Source: Macrostomum hystrix | Taxonomy: Eukaryota; Platyhelminthes; Macrostomidae | Reading direction: 5' to 3' | Length of the DNA stretch: 64,000 nt | Assembly (NCBI GenBank): GCA_950097015.1 | Contig: CATNEN010000001.1 | Coordinates: 8,675,001 to 8,739,000 of the forward strand | Part shown: positions 35,901-47,700 of the stretch, piece by piece | Layout: each line of letters begins with the position of its first letter | Position numbering within the stretch: the stretch's first letter is position 1 | The notes under the pieces: generated by a model | What the model was told of the DNA's origin: nothing | What the model saw: only the letters and a program-made list of their open reading frames with translations | Databases searched by the model: none | Made by a program: the position numbers and the translations under genes

Positions 35901-37396
35901 CGAGAGTTTGCACTCTTAATACATCAAGAATTTCTATTAAAAAAGTCTCTTTCAAAGAAGACTATTCTTAATTATTCTTAATCACTAGTGGCCTGTTGTT
36001 CGACTGCGAAATGGGTATCAGCATTAGCTGGGATTAGATATTGGGTGGGCCAGGTATGGTTTCAATATTGTCTATCAATTTATTTTAGCTGAGACACAAC
36101 TACTAAAAGTTTTTTGATACTTTAGGATTTTCTTGGAAATGTCGATTTGATGTGTGATAACGTCATAACGTTAGCGCACTGACCTATCTAATTTAGGCTT
36201 TATTTTTTAACGGTACTCCTACTCATGAGATAGCATAAGCCTTTGAATCAGGGCGTGGGAGGACAGTGGGATTACTGGCTTGGGAGTTTGATCCTACTTT
36301 CGTACTTCCTGTCTCATCTCTCCCGTGTCTCATCTCTCGCCTGTCTAATCTCACCCGTGTCTCATCTCTCCCGTGTCTCATCTCTCCCGTGTCTCATCTC
36401 TACCGTGTCTCATCTCTCCCGTGTCTCATCTCTCCCGTGTCTCATCTCTCCTGTGTCTCATCTCTCCCGTGTCTCATCTCTCCCAGTCTCATCTCTCCCG
36501 TGTCTCATCTCTCCTGTGTCTAATCTCTACCGTGTCTAATCTCTCCCGTGTCTCATCTCTACCGTGTCTAATCTCTCCCGTGTCTCCTCTCTCCTGTGTC
36601 TCATCTCTCCCGTGTCTCATCTCTACCATGTCTCATCTCTCCTGTCTCATCTCACCTGTGTCTCATCTCTTCCTTATCAATTATCTCTCCCGTGTCTCAT
36701 CTCTCCTGTGTAATTATTTAATGACAGTTTAAATTAATTTAATTAATTTTTTAAACTGCAGAACTTTGCCACTGATCGTATTTCTAGGCTCACCAGGTCA
36801 GGCTGAAACAAGCGGTACAAACTCTTATGGCGGAGGCGACGTACGTTGAGAAATTGCGACCAAAATTACACACTAGAATACAATGCACTAAGCCCAAATT
36901 CTGTCAGTATGCTACAATGAATCTTTATTTCGAAACATACTAGGACACAATGATCGGTCTAGGAGGCGTGGGCGGACAGCCAGGTTTGAACAATCCCGCC
37001 AACACGCGTTCAGACAAGAACCACGGCGGCTGTGGCGCCGGCTGGCTCGGCAAGCCTATCAATGCCAGACGAAGCGCGAACGACGGCGATAGGGGCGGCA
37101 GCCGATCTGAGGATTGGCTCGGTGGCAAGTCTGGTGGCAGCGGCAATCCAGCGGACGGCGGCTTCGGCGGCGGCGGCGGTGCCGCATCCGGAACCAACAA
37201 TAACGGAGCTGCCGGGGCTGGCGGCGGATACAGTGGAGGCGGCGCCGGGCTCGATGGGAATCATCGTGGAGGCGGCGGCGGCTCCTTCTGCAACGCCAGC
37301 AGTAGCTGTCAGGCTAGCTCTGGCGGCAATTCCGGTCGAGATCAAGGCTTCGTCTCGATACATCTGCTTAATTCGCTTGCTTTCAGTTGCGTCTGA
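32910..37396 (+). CDS. Gene B: secreted PAN plus ALK-type glycine-rich protein
   Basis: Five exons, 32910-32979, 33690-34019, 35562-35891, 36788-36840 and 36944-37396, join in frame to 411 codons plus stop. Exon phases (1,1,1,0) and the 53-bp exon 4 match genes A, C and D. Exon 1 is a signal peptide (MDWNIIFQLIAAVFNYISV). Exon 2 is the PAN-like module (CDSTRYIQHRGVMYINSS, KCLMHCRMRSCTVLVFWNSS). The glycine-rich domain has [63 protein letters not shown] and GGGGGSFCNASSSC. No membrane anchor is visible. Intron 2 holds a THAP-domain DNA transposon and a SINE-A; intron 3 holds a 16-bp minisatellite. The exon 3 donor is gtgcgt. It is the most diverged of the four in the C-terminal exon. Confidence 0.82.
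34082..35185 (-). mobile_element. P-superfamily-like DNA transposon with THAP exon
   Basis: Terminal inverted repeats of about 113 bp (34082-34195 and 35072-35185) begin CAGGGACAACTAAA. The target duplication AGTAGTGT is exact at 34074-34081 and 35186-35193. An internal minus-strand exon (34853-34987, donor gtaaga) starts MPRKCSVFPCSSSYNSE and continues IFAFPRDPQERERWRKALP, the start of a THAP zinc finger (CxxxxC, FP, W). P-element transposases carry an N-terminal THAP domain and make 8-bp duplications, so the combination supports that superfamily. At 1.1 kb it is an internally deleted, nonautonomous copy; another frame at 34464-34724 is unassigned. Confidence 0.82.
35228..35456 (-). repeat. 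SINE-A, partial, in gene B intron 2
   Basis: Antisense body from TGGTGACAGTAGACCCGCAG to the GCGAGGCCACATTTATTTGG block. The tRNA-like head is missing at the 35456 end. Confidence 0.8.
36303..36715. repeat. 16-bp minisatellite in gene B intron 3
   Basis: About 25 imperfect copies of TCTCATCTCTCCCGTG, with TACCGTG and CCTGTG variants. Same family as the arrays at 31104 and 31728. Confidence 0.95.
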
Positions 37397-37449
37397 ACTG
37401 CCGAACTTGGAAAAGCGAATATTTTCTAAAGAGCTATTAGCTCGAATAT

Positions 37450-38300
37450 TTAGCCACTGCTAAATATCGAACACACCCAGCTGTAGTGTAGGAAGAATCG
37501 AAGAATGAATGTGACTGCACCTAAAGTCCTGACGCCACAGATTGTTATACTTTAAGTACTAAAATACTAGTAGGTACATTAATATTTTTCCTTGACTTAA
37601 CTCCTCTTTTTTAAGCGTCTATGAACGTTTTGCTCTAAATCGACATGCACAAATGGTACAAAAATCTGCTCTATAGAAAGCTGAAAATTTACCTGCAAAG
37701 TTTTATTACATTCTTTTAAACATATATCCTTATCACTATCCTTATCCTTTTATTATTATTTCAATTTTTTCATTACTTTATTTTTTGTATCGTTGCGCAA
37801 AATTTAGTCACATCAAAATGCGTGAAACGATGCTATTGCTATAAATTTTTATGACGAATGTTAATTTTCTTCGATACACCCCAACTTGCCAGCCGACGTT
37901 TGCCCGCTGGACTTCTGTTATGTTTGGCACATTTTGCGATTAAAGTTAAGGTTATTTAATACTTTAAAGTGCGTGCATCGTGAATACAATATAGAATTAT
38001 ATATATATTATTTATTTTTTCATGTAGTCCTGATGTAATCAACTACGTGACTTCAAGCAGTCACGTAAAAAAATTTGCCTTCGTCTTTTCTGCCTCTTTA
38101 AGTCGTTGATCGAATCACTAGAGGCACCTGGGAGGGGAGAGAACAGGAGAGACGACGGGAAACAGGGAAAGGAAAGATGGGCAAATGGGAGGTCAAACTC
38201 CGACAGGGTGCTAAATGAGAAAAAAGAGGAAAAATAACAGGAAACTGGGCAAGGTGAGCAACAAGGGAGATTGTGGGTAGCGGGCCAACGTAGATTTCAG
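37450..38300. other. Intergenic between convergent genes B and C
   Basis: AT-rich, then a purine-rich stretch near 38120-38280 (GGGAGGGGAGAGAACAGGAG). No gene recognised. Confidence 0.45.
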
Positions 38301-38335
38301 TTTAAAACATTGACTAGAACAAGTTTCATAGCGAC

Positions 38336-41300
38336 TTAGCCGCTGCAGGTGGCTGCAATCAGACGCAGCAGAACGTAGCCATGGTCAAAGCCAGTGTTGC
38401 CGCCAGTGGTGGCCAAGCAGCCGCTGCCACCGCAGTAGGACCCGCCGCCACCTCCAACGTGATTGCCGTAGCGACCAGCCCCGCCGCCACTGAAGCCGCC
38501 TCCGGCACCCGCTGCTCCGTCCCGGGAAGTGCTGTACGCGCCGCCACCGCCGCCTCCAAAGCCACCTTTGGCTGATCCTCCACTTCCTGCTTGGCCTCCG
38601 AGCCATTTCTCGGCACGGCTCCCGCCACCGCTTCCATCATAGCTTTGGGGGCCAGGTGCGGCTTTGCCCAGCCAGCCAGCGCCGCAGCCGCCATACCAGC
38701 TCGACAACACGATGTTATTTTGGCGTCCGGGATTTCCACCGGTGCCTCCAATGCCAATGACGGATGAAGACTAGAAATTAACAAATGGGATTATAGAACA
38801 CTGCTAGCTTTGAGTAGAACTAGAAAATTATTTTAAGGATCCCTGTGTGCAAAAGGGCGAGAAACGAAGAGCGTACGTTTTGGAAAAAGCAAGTTTTTGC
38901 CGAAAATACTACACGGACTTTTCCAATTTTTTCCAAATAAATTGTGTTCCTTTTTTATTGCATGCGGCACAAAGGCTTTTCTTTTGATAATAACTACCTT
39001 ATTTATAGCTTCATTCATTTCTGTCAAGCCAATTTTTGTGCAAACATCGATTTTATATTACGTATTTTGTATTTTGTCTCGTATTTTGTAGCCTACATGC
39101 CTTTCACTGCATTAAGCTCCTGAAACCGCTCAGAATATAGCTTTTTGTTGTCTCTATTCTTTAATAAAATTTTTATCTTATTCATTAATATCAGCTTTAA
39201 AAAAACTTCTTTTTTCTGTAAATTGCTCATTCCTAATTGTCACTGGATTGGTACCATATGGGCATAAACATTTTCAGCAATGAAGCCTCGCAAAATTCAT
39301 TGGAGCAATACTTTAGGTAGGTTGTATCAATAGAAAAGGATCGCCATTTCAATGTAAAAATGATAATTTCATGTCTGCGTGGTGTATTTTTCCGCCAAAA
39401 ATCCAGCCTCCTTAACTTTTTCTAAGAAACTGAGTTTCCCAATATTCTACTCCTAGTAGCTTGTGACAAAACTATAATTATTATTATGCCAATCAGGCAG
39501 GCGTACCGAGCCTCCGCCCTGGGAGTCGGAACCGGCGCTGCCAGCCTCTCCGGGACGTCCTGAAACGATCAGTGTTTTCATCCACTCATGAAAAACATGC
39601 GTTTTTCGAAATTATTGTTCTCCGACAGTTTTATTAGTTTTCCCACAATTCCAAGCATGCCACAAGCTACCACATAGCTGGCCATTATAATATTACGCTT
39701 TACAGCAAGGACTACTCAAGTTGACTACTCAAGTAGCTAACTACTAGTGGTCATTGTTTTTTAAGTCTGTCAACACAGATACTACAGCTCGTAAGTTCCA
39801 TACTGAATTTCAGAACCCGTACCCATTTTATGGAGCAATAGGAATTTTGATCAATTTTCTAGCTCAAGAGGCACATTGCTCCCCATGGGCTGATTCGAGC
39901 TCACAGAATTCTCAAGGTCAAATCAATTAGTTACAATTTTCCTTAATACTCGTAGTAGAAAAACCACGGGGTATTTCAAATAACCCACAATTTTTTCTGG
40001 ATCTTCAAACAGGTTCGAACAATCACCATGAAAATCCAGAACACGGGCTGAAATTTTACGCTCTATCCTATGAAACAACGTACAGAATTACGAAACATCG
40101 GCATGGTCGAGATTTTTAGCTAAATTTCCTCATGTAACCATGTCGGCTATTGTTCTTGACTACGAGGGTCATCCCAAAAGTTACCCCAAAAGTAGCATTC
40201 GCTGGCTTGAATTGTGTGCTCCCAGCGGGTTGGCAGCTTCTGGATGCCATCGGCAGCTCCTGAAGTGCACAGAGCTCTTTCGCAATGTGGCCGACCTCCT
40301 TGAACATGTCATCTAGGCAGTGGTAGCGGCGCCCTCGGAGCTGGTTCTTGAGTTTCGGGAAGAGATCAAAGTCGCATGGACTGAGGTCAGGTGAATAAGG
40401 TGGATGAGGCAGCACTTCCCACTGGTAGCCCCTCAGAAGGTCCTGCACAATGCGCCCTGTGTGCGAACTGGCATTGTCGTGCAGAAGAAGAGGACCCAGT
40501 GCCATTGTGTGTGGGCGCTTCTTGCGCACGGCTGGCCGAAGACGGTTCATGATAAAATTGCGATAATATTGTTGGCTGATGTTTTGCCCTCAGGAACACG
40601 GTGGATAAGAATGATGCCGAACATGTCGTAACATGCTCCTTTGCAGCGCCGCAGAACGAATGGCCTTGATGCTCCAGCAGTGGTGCTCGATTGCCACTCC
40701 GAGTTCTGGCTCTTGAGGTTTGGCTCATACGAACAGGCTCAGGTCTCGTCAAGAGTCACAATCTCTGCCGCGCTGTTGCGATTCTTCTGGCCTTGTGCTC
40801 TTCTGTGAGATGGTGCGGCACCCACCTGGCTGTGACCTTCCGAAGTCCAAGGTATTGCGTGAGGATCCGATGTATGCTTTATGAGGGAATGCCGGACAGC
40901 TCAGCCATTTCTCAACATGTCCAGCGGCGATCAATGTCTAGCAGACCTTGGATTGATTCCACATTCGAGTCTGAGCGCGCTTCCTTTGGTCTTCCAGAGT
41001 GCGGATCGTCTTCAATGTCAGAGCGCCCATTCTCAAACCGATTATACCAGTCATACACGGCCCGCTGACTGTGTAAGCGCACTGTTCCGAATTCGACTTT
41101 ATCTGAGTGATTTTAGTTACCTTGTCACCAGGGTCTTCGTCAAGAATCGCCTGTAACTTTCTCCTGTAACTCACCATTTTGACGAAAAGACGCCCCACCA
41201 CCACCGCCAGCCGCCATCAGCAACTGATTGTCCGCAGTCCGGTACACGAAGCTGCCTCCGCCACCACCGGCTCCGCTGTTCGATCTCGAAGCCGGACCAC

Positions 41301-42187
41301 CCGCCTGTCCGACAACGATGGACAGTTTTGTGCCGTTGGTTAGGCTAGCGTTCCCAGCAACCAGAGCTCCTCTGCCACCGAACTTGGCGCTGCTCACAAT
41401 TGTGTTATCGCCACCCTTGGCACCAGCGACCTCGATGCGGTAACAGCCGGTTACATTGATTGTCGTCTGCTGGATGGAGCCCAACTGACCAGTCTGAGTG
41501 TCTAAAGTTTAAACAGAGTAACATTGTCTTTTTTGTTATTTTCTGAAAGCAAAACCGTAGAGAAATATTAGATATTTCGAATAGGATAATGCACAATTTG
41601 AAAAGCCTTGAGTTTTTACTTGTAAAATTTCGACTGATATTGATTGTTGTTGATGAATAACTCATTGGATCTTTTGACTCATCGATCCTCACAACCACAG
41701 CGCCTGCTTGCTCCAGAAACAGTATTCGCTCAACGTACTCTGATGGTCCCGGCACTGCAGAAGAAAATTTGGCAATCTGGCACAGACCGCTTCTTTCAAA
41801 GAACGCTGCAGCGGTGCATGTCTTCAGCCGGCACAGCATCACACATGCCTGCAGTGATGCAATGCCACTGATGTTGAAAACCTCACTGGTCGCTCTGGTC
41901 ATAAGTTGGCTAGTGTCCATGACATAGCGAGCGACGCTGCACTGATCTGGTAAAATTTCAGTGTAATTTGGTTACCTTTATCATGTAGTATATTATAATT
42001 TACGCCTTTAAAAGTAAATTTGCAACCAACAGCACATTTGGCTTTTTGGCTGCGTACGACTGTTCAGTCCATGGACTGAGGTACTAATCAATTAGGTCTA
42101 TTGTTGATACTTACTTGAACCAGCACTTGCAAAACACAAGACGACGAATAATATATTAGTTTCTGCACAAAAAAGTGTCGCTAACAT
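38336..42187 (-). CDS. Gene C: secreted PAN plus ALK-type glycine-rich protein
   Basis: Five exons, 42115-42187, 41620-41946, 41175-41501, 39507-39559 and 38336-38770, join in frame to 404 codons plus stop. Exon 1 encodes a signal peptide (MLATLFCAETNILFVVLCFA). Exon 2 is the PAN-like module ([38 protein letters not shown]). The glycine-rich part has [71 protein letters not shown] and [19 protein letters not shown]. Exons 3 and 5 are nearly identical in sequence to those of gene D, which diverges from it head to head. Intron 3 is enlarged by a decayed mariner. A 103-bp tandem duplication lies about 100 bp upstream of the ATG. Confidence 0.85.
40163..41170 (-). mobile_element. Decayed mariner transposon in gene C intron 3
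   Basis: Minus-strand frames, broken by stops and shifts, read in order WFENGRSDIEDDP-HSGRP type, EMAELSGIPS-SIHRILT, VTARWVPHHLTEEHKAR, IVTLDET, LLLHDNASSHTGR, and LPHPPYSPDLSPCDFDLFP. This is a mariner transposase with the D, D and D (34 apart) catalytic context visible. The 3' terminal repeat CGAGGGTCATCCCAAAAGT starts at 40163 next to TA. The 5' end near the exon 3 donor (about 41160) is not clearly resolved. It cannot encode an active protein. Confidence 0.85.
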
Positions 42188-42287
42188 TCTAGGAATGGTG
42201 AGAAATTATATTTTTCCACTTCTCAACAGAATTGCGAACCGATGGGTTTTAAAAAGTTAAAATTAAAATTGTCAGCCAGGCGTTGTA

Positions 42288-42496
42288 TTTGAGTCAAACT
42301 TTGGAGTGTCCCTTGTGTTTTTACTGCTCTTATTTTTAATACCTTTGCTTTCCCTTCCCAGCTCGATATTTGATTCCTACTTAACTTCGCTTTGAGTCAA
42401 ACTTTGGAGCGTCCCTTGTGTTTTTACTGCTCTTATTTTTAATACCTTTGCTTTCCCTTCCCAGCTCGATATTTGATTCCTACTTAACTTCGCTTT
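42288..42496. repeat. 103-bp tandem duplication upstream of gene C
   Basis: Two nearly identical copies, 42288-42390 and 42391-42493, begin TTTGAGTCAAACTTTGGAG. They differ at one base near the start (GTGTCCC versus GCGTCCC). They lie 100-310 bp upstream of the gene C start codon. Confidence 0.9.
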
Positions 42497-42499
42497 TTA

Positions 42500-43079
42500 T
42501 GTTGCTTTTCGTTGTTCATTTAAATGTGTTGTTAAAAAATATATATATAAAAAAATCAGCACCCATAGATGGCGTGCGCGTTTTAATAATAATAATAATA
42601 ATAAAAATAAGTTTTTGTCCATTGAAGCATTGAACCGAAGTTTGAATTCTCATCGATTGCTGAAGCGGCCTCATCGCATGCATTGTCTATTTTGTCACTG
42701 AGTTCAGCTCTCCTTCTTCCTCCTCCTCTTGCAGATTTCTCTGGCTAATTTTTCTAAAATTTTGAGCTCACTAAAAGCGACTTTTTGTTAAACTGAAGCA
42801 GTCTGAAATGTCCCAACTTTGATGTTTACGAATACGAATAAGACAATTTTCGAAAGTTTCCGAGCTTAAAAAGCCCTACAGAATTTCAGAATATCCACCT
42901 ATCTATCCTGACTCCTATGTAGCTGGTAAGTGGGATAAATTGCGTAACAGATCCCAGGCATTTTTTAGGAGCACAAGCTATGCGTACACCTTTGCAATTC
43001 AATGTTTTCAATGTCACCGGAAACGTTTTTTGAATCAACTGCAGGCAGTGAAAATGGATAAAATTTCACGTTACTCAAT
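42500..43079. other. Spacer between gene C and the YR element
   Basis: Contains an (ATA)n run at 42583-42606. No gene recognised. Confidence 0.45.
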
Positions 43080-43983
43080 TGTAGATTGGCTGGCCAATCG
43101 GTGTTAGCAGGGGCCGGGGGTTGTTTGTGCTCTGGCTGTGGGGTGGGTGAGCTGCGGCTTTGGTCGGGGGTGGGTGGCCGTGTGTGGCCCCCTTTTAGCC
43201 CCGCGCGCCGTGCTGTCCTCGCTTGCCCTCTTCGCGTCTGCCCTGATCGACCTAGCGGTTAAGAGCGCGAAGCGAACGAGCAGCCACTCGGTCAGGCAGC
43301 GAGACCCAATCACCCCAGCAATGCTGATCTCGCTCGTGAACCAGGTGAACCTAGAAGATCCTGCAGATGCCGCCTTTTGGGCTGCCGTGCTGTGCTGCTT
43401 CTGGGCGCTGCTCAGGAAAGCGAATGTGTGCGGGCGTCACGCTATCCTAGCCAGCGACGCTCGCCCCGATAGTCGGTGCTCGAGACTCCGGGTGCGACAG
43501 TCTAAGACAAACCAGAGCGGCGAAGACTACCAAGAGGCGAGGCTGTCCTGCCGATGCGGAGACCACCCGCTTTGTCCTGTGCGGGCCCTGCGGCGGCACC
43601 TTAAGATCAACAAGCTGAGGTCAGCGCCGGAGCATACCCGGCTGTTCTGCGTCAGCACCCCTGTTTTCTGGCGCCCGCTGACAGGGCATCAATTCGATCG
43701 TCGCCTCGCTCGAGCCTTGGCGGATGCGGGCTGGTCGGCGACCACCTTCTCAGGACACTCTTTACGGCGGGGCGGTGCCTGCCTAGCTTTCGACAGCGGC
43801 CTCGACATGGAGCAGATCAAGCGGCTCGAGTGTAGATTGGCTGGCCAATCGCTGTTAGCAGGGGCCGGGGGTTGTTTGTGCTCTGGCTGTCGGGAGGGTG
43901 CGCTGCGGCTTTAGTCGGGGGTGGGTGGCCGTGTGTGGCCCCCTTTTAGCCACGCGCGCCGTGCTGTCCTCGCTTGCCCTCTT
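43080..43983 (+). mobile_element. Tyrosine-recombinase element fragment between direct repeats
   Basis: The frame at 43138-43914 encodes a tyrosine recombinase of the DIRS/Crypton type: PITPAMLISLVNQVNL, FWAAVLCCFWALLRKANV (first Arg), SKTNQ, CPVRALRRHL, LTGHQFDRRLARAL, and FSGHSLRRGGACLAF (His-x-x-Arg). The segment bearing the nucleophilic Tyr is missing; after EQIKRLE the frame runs into repeat sequence. Two direct repeats of 153 bp, 43080-43232 and 43831-43983, begin TGTAGATTGGCTGGCCAATC and differ at a few positions. Flanking direct repeats recall the split direct repeats of PAT or Ngaro elements, but no reverse transcriptase is present. The piece is GC-rich unlike its surroundings. Nonfunctional as it stands. 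Confidence 0.78.
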
Positions 43984-44069
43984 GCCTCGCTCGCCTTGAG
44001 TTTTTTTCTGTTTTTACCCCCCCCCCAAGAATAAAAGTCGCGTCATATTCTTTAATCTTTTTTTACAAT

Positions 44070-44700
44070 TATACTCCCTTCGTTGCCCACTTCTAGGGCA
44101 GTCGGATAAGTTTTCTTTCGCTGCATCCGCTGTGTTCCGCCTTTCTACCTCTCTCCGGCCGACCCCGCTAGTAGTACTTTTAGCTTTTGAAAGCCATTTG
44201 ATTTTATTTATTGCAGCCGTTAGCAAGTTCAGAAACAAGTCACTGCAGCTATGACAGATGATTTCTAGTAATGAGGTTCAGTTTACGAAAAATAGGAACC
44301 TGACGAGTCTCACTGTCAAATGTGAAAATATTCTTTCAAATCTTCTTGTCGATCTGACATTTTGGCCTCAAAAAGTCTTGTTGGGCTGTATATAACACTG
44401 TTTAATATGTAGTTGCGGCAAAAAAAATCGATAGGGTACCAGGCTTTTAATGCCTTTGTGCATCCCTGAGTATGCTTTTTCTGCAGAGCTAGTTGTGAAG
44501 CGTCTTTACGAGGTGGGTATTGAAGGCAGGGCAAGCGTTGTCTCTAGACGCAATGGAGAGGTAACATTGGTTAACTTAAAAATTGCCTTTGCTTGCTGTT
44601 TGCGTAGAGTCTAGTTGAATGTTTTTCCTGAAACGCAAGAATAAAATGGGGCAAAAATGACTTTCTTTCAGGGCAGAAACTTTTCTAAAAAATTTTAGGC
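44070..44700. other. Spacer upstream of gene D
   Basis: No gene or repeat recognised apart from a poly-C run near 44017-44027. Probably includes the gene D promoter. Confidence 0.4.
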
Positions 44701-44720
44701 GGCAAAATATTTCTAGAAGA

Positions 44721-47700
44721 ATGCCTGCCGTGGGAGTCAGCAAGCGATTGTTGCTTGCCATTGCAGCTTGCTGCACCGTTAATGTCACAGGTAAAACATT
44801 ATATCATTATATAGTTTATATCTTCTAGCTCGCTTGTTGAAACACACACAACAAAACATTAATTTTGCTACAGTTGCCTGCCGTGAAAACAGATACATTC
44901 AACACAATGGTCCTCTATTTATCAATGAAACTGTCAAAAGTGAACTGCTGAACGTCAGCGGCGTGGCATCGGTGAAGGACTGTGTGATGTTGTGTCGGTT
45001 GAAGTTTGGCGCTGCGGTTGTGTTCTGGAACAGCACCGGTCTGTGCCAGATGATGCTGATCTACCCGATGACTGCGTTTTCCGATGACGGCAGCAGAATC
45101 TATGCCAGTCGACTGTGGCAGTTCATGGGGTCTGAGGTTGACCCAGTGGTGATGAAGCTGGAAGGTTTTGATGATCTGATGAATCTCTCAACGACTTTTA
45201 ACACCATCAGAGCACTAACTAGTAAGTCTTAACTACTATTTATGAACTTCATCGTTCGCATTTGTTTACTGTTGTTCACATCGCTCGCACCGGCGGGACA
45301 CAGTGCCTGTGAGGTATGAGTCAGTCCAGGCCCACGGGCTTTGGTCTGCGATGCCTCACACCTGCAGCCGTTTTTTGAGCAGGCCTGGCAGGAAGGAGAC
45401 CTGTACCTTCGGGTGCAGGAATCCCTCCAACGCTGTCCCGTCAGCTGACCCATGGGTACACGTCCCGCGAGTGTTCAAGGCTGACCCTAGGGCAGCCGGA
45501 CAGAATGGGCAACAGCGCTGGATGACCCATCCAGGGCCTCCGGCCAAACTGGGTACCTCTAGCCCCGGCTGGAGGGAAAGGTGTCACCCTTTGACCTTAA
45601 CAGGGTATGTGGCTTGTCCGCAATTTTCGTGCACCTGTGCGTGATCAGGTACCTCTGGCTACGGCCCTGAGGGACAGGTGTCACCCTTTGACCTTAACAG
45701 GGTTTGCGGCCAGCCCGCAGGCCTCGGCGCCGGCTCAATGGCACCCTCCAATGTCCCAGTGTTGACCGTGCTGATGGACGCTTGGCCAGGGAGTAGTCTG
45801 GTCTCTTACGGTTCCTCCCGGTGGTCCTGGCATCCCACCCCGGGTTGTAACTTGTCTTTTTTGGCTGCCCCCGCTCAGTTTTGGGATCGCGGCTGAGCGG
45901 GTTATTCCTGCCTGTGTCTACAGGAAGCCCCTCTCTTCATTGCAGCATTCAATGGCTTCTAGCCCTTCAACTGCTCCGGCCGAGGACACCATGGTGCCTG
46001 AGGCCATACACGCTGCGGCGCCCGGGCTAGCTGGCCCCGCGACCGCCACAAATGCCGCGCTGCCCAACTCGCGCGATGACCGGGGCGCTAAGCGCTCCAC
46101 CACCTCTGGAGCGGCAAAACGCCGTAGGCGCATGCTGGCCCACGGCACGTCGGCTCCATTGACCAAGGACCAGGCCCAGGCCAGAGGGGCCGAAGGGGCT
46201 CTGCCTAGGGCGGGGGCTGGGGCGGGGGGCCTTGTGCCTCCTGCCCAGGCTCCTGCACGGGGCGGAGCCCACGACGCCCCGAGGCCAGGGTCGCGGGCCA
46301 AGGAGGGCCCGGCGCCCATCCGGACGGCTGCCCGGCCCGAAGGAGAAGCGGAGGCGGAGGGCCCTGTGCCCACCGCCGACGCAGATCCCGAGGGTGGGGA
46401 CGCCACCGGACAGGGCCCGGGACCACAAGCTACCTACGCCGCCATCGCACGTAGGCAACCTGCCGTCATCATCACCGGCAGAGACGGGAAAAGGCTGAGC
46501 AGCGAACAGCTCAGCGACATTTGCCGCAACATAGATGCTATGTTGTGGCAACTTCAACTGAAGGGCGAGCCCCTGGCGGTCGGCGCAAGCGCTACCAGGG
46601 AATCGTGCTTCGTCGTCTGGCCCGGCGATGCGGAATCGGGGCGGCGGCTCCTCGAGTTGCTGCCCACGCAGAGCTGGGCGGCTGGCCTCGAGTTCCTACG
46701 GGAGAACGAGCCACCAAAGACCAAGCGACACCGTATCTTCGTCCCGGCGAAAAGTGTCGTCACCAGCGCTGAGGACCTCCGCAGGGGCCTCATCGCGATG
46801 AACCGGGAGCTGCCGACAGCGGGCCTGATCGTGCACCGCACGATCCTGCGCCCCGACGGCACCGGTTTCACCGCCATTCTGGGCCTGTCCGAGCAATGGA
46901 CACGCCGCTACCCAGATGGCGCCAACATTTGCATTGGTCTGTGGAAGACCAAAATCTTCGCCTTCGAGGCGGATAAAACCCGAGGTCAGACCGGGCCCAC
47001 CACCGTACCGGCCAATGAAGGGTCCTCGGACCCCAAGGCTGGGACTGGGGGCAGGGCCCAGTCGTCCCGCCAAAAAAGGCCAGAGCGTGCCATCGCTGGC
47101 GGCTCTGAGCGTCGCCCCGCGCGTGTCACAAAGCGCCGGGGCCTTCTCCAGCGGGCCTCCGAGGTGGTGCGAACCGCCAAGATGGCCCAGCTGCGCGCTG
47201 AGATGCGCGGTGGCCCACCGGGGCAGGCGCCGCAACCAAGGGCTACGGGGGAGGCCTCAGAGGTGCCCAGCTCCATCGAGCAGGGCCCTTCGAGCGCCCC
47301 TCCCACGGCCCAGGGAGCGGTGTCGGCTCCAGTTGAGGGCGACTCTGGGCCTGGGCTCGGGGCCGGGGGCGGGGACTGGGCGGCTGACGCCGTCGAGTTC
47401 CCGTCTCCGGCTCGGGGCCTGGGCACGGAGGAGCCCATGGCTACCGACATCGACCCGGAGGAGGAGGACCGCCTTCTGGCTGGGTCCCCCTCCAAGTAGA
47501 CCTCTGCCTGCATGATGATCCACGGAATATCATGTCTGCAAGTTAACACCCAGCACTGCGTGGCAGCATCAGTCAATCTGATGCGCACGACAGAGCGCAT
47601 GATGCCGGGCCTTGTACTTGTGCAGGAGCCCTGGCTATCAAAGAACAAGCCAAGCAACATTCCTGCTGGCTATGACTGCTTCTGCATGGCAGACTCTGTC

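Noticed and set aside
46027-47660. Long minus-strand frames opposite LINE ORF1
   Set aside because: Shadows caused by high GC content on the antisense strand of ORF1.
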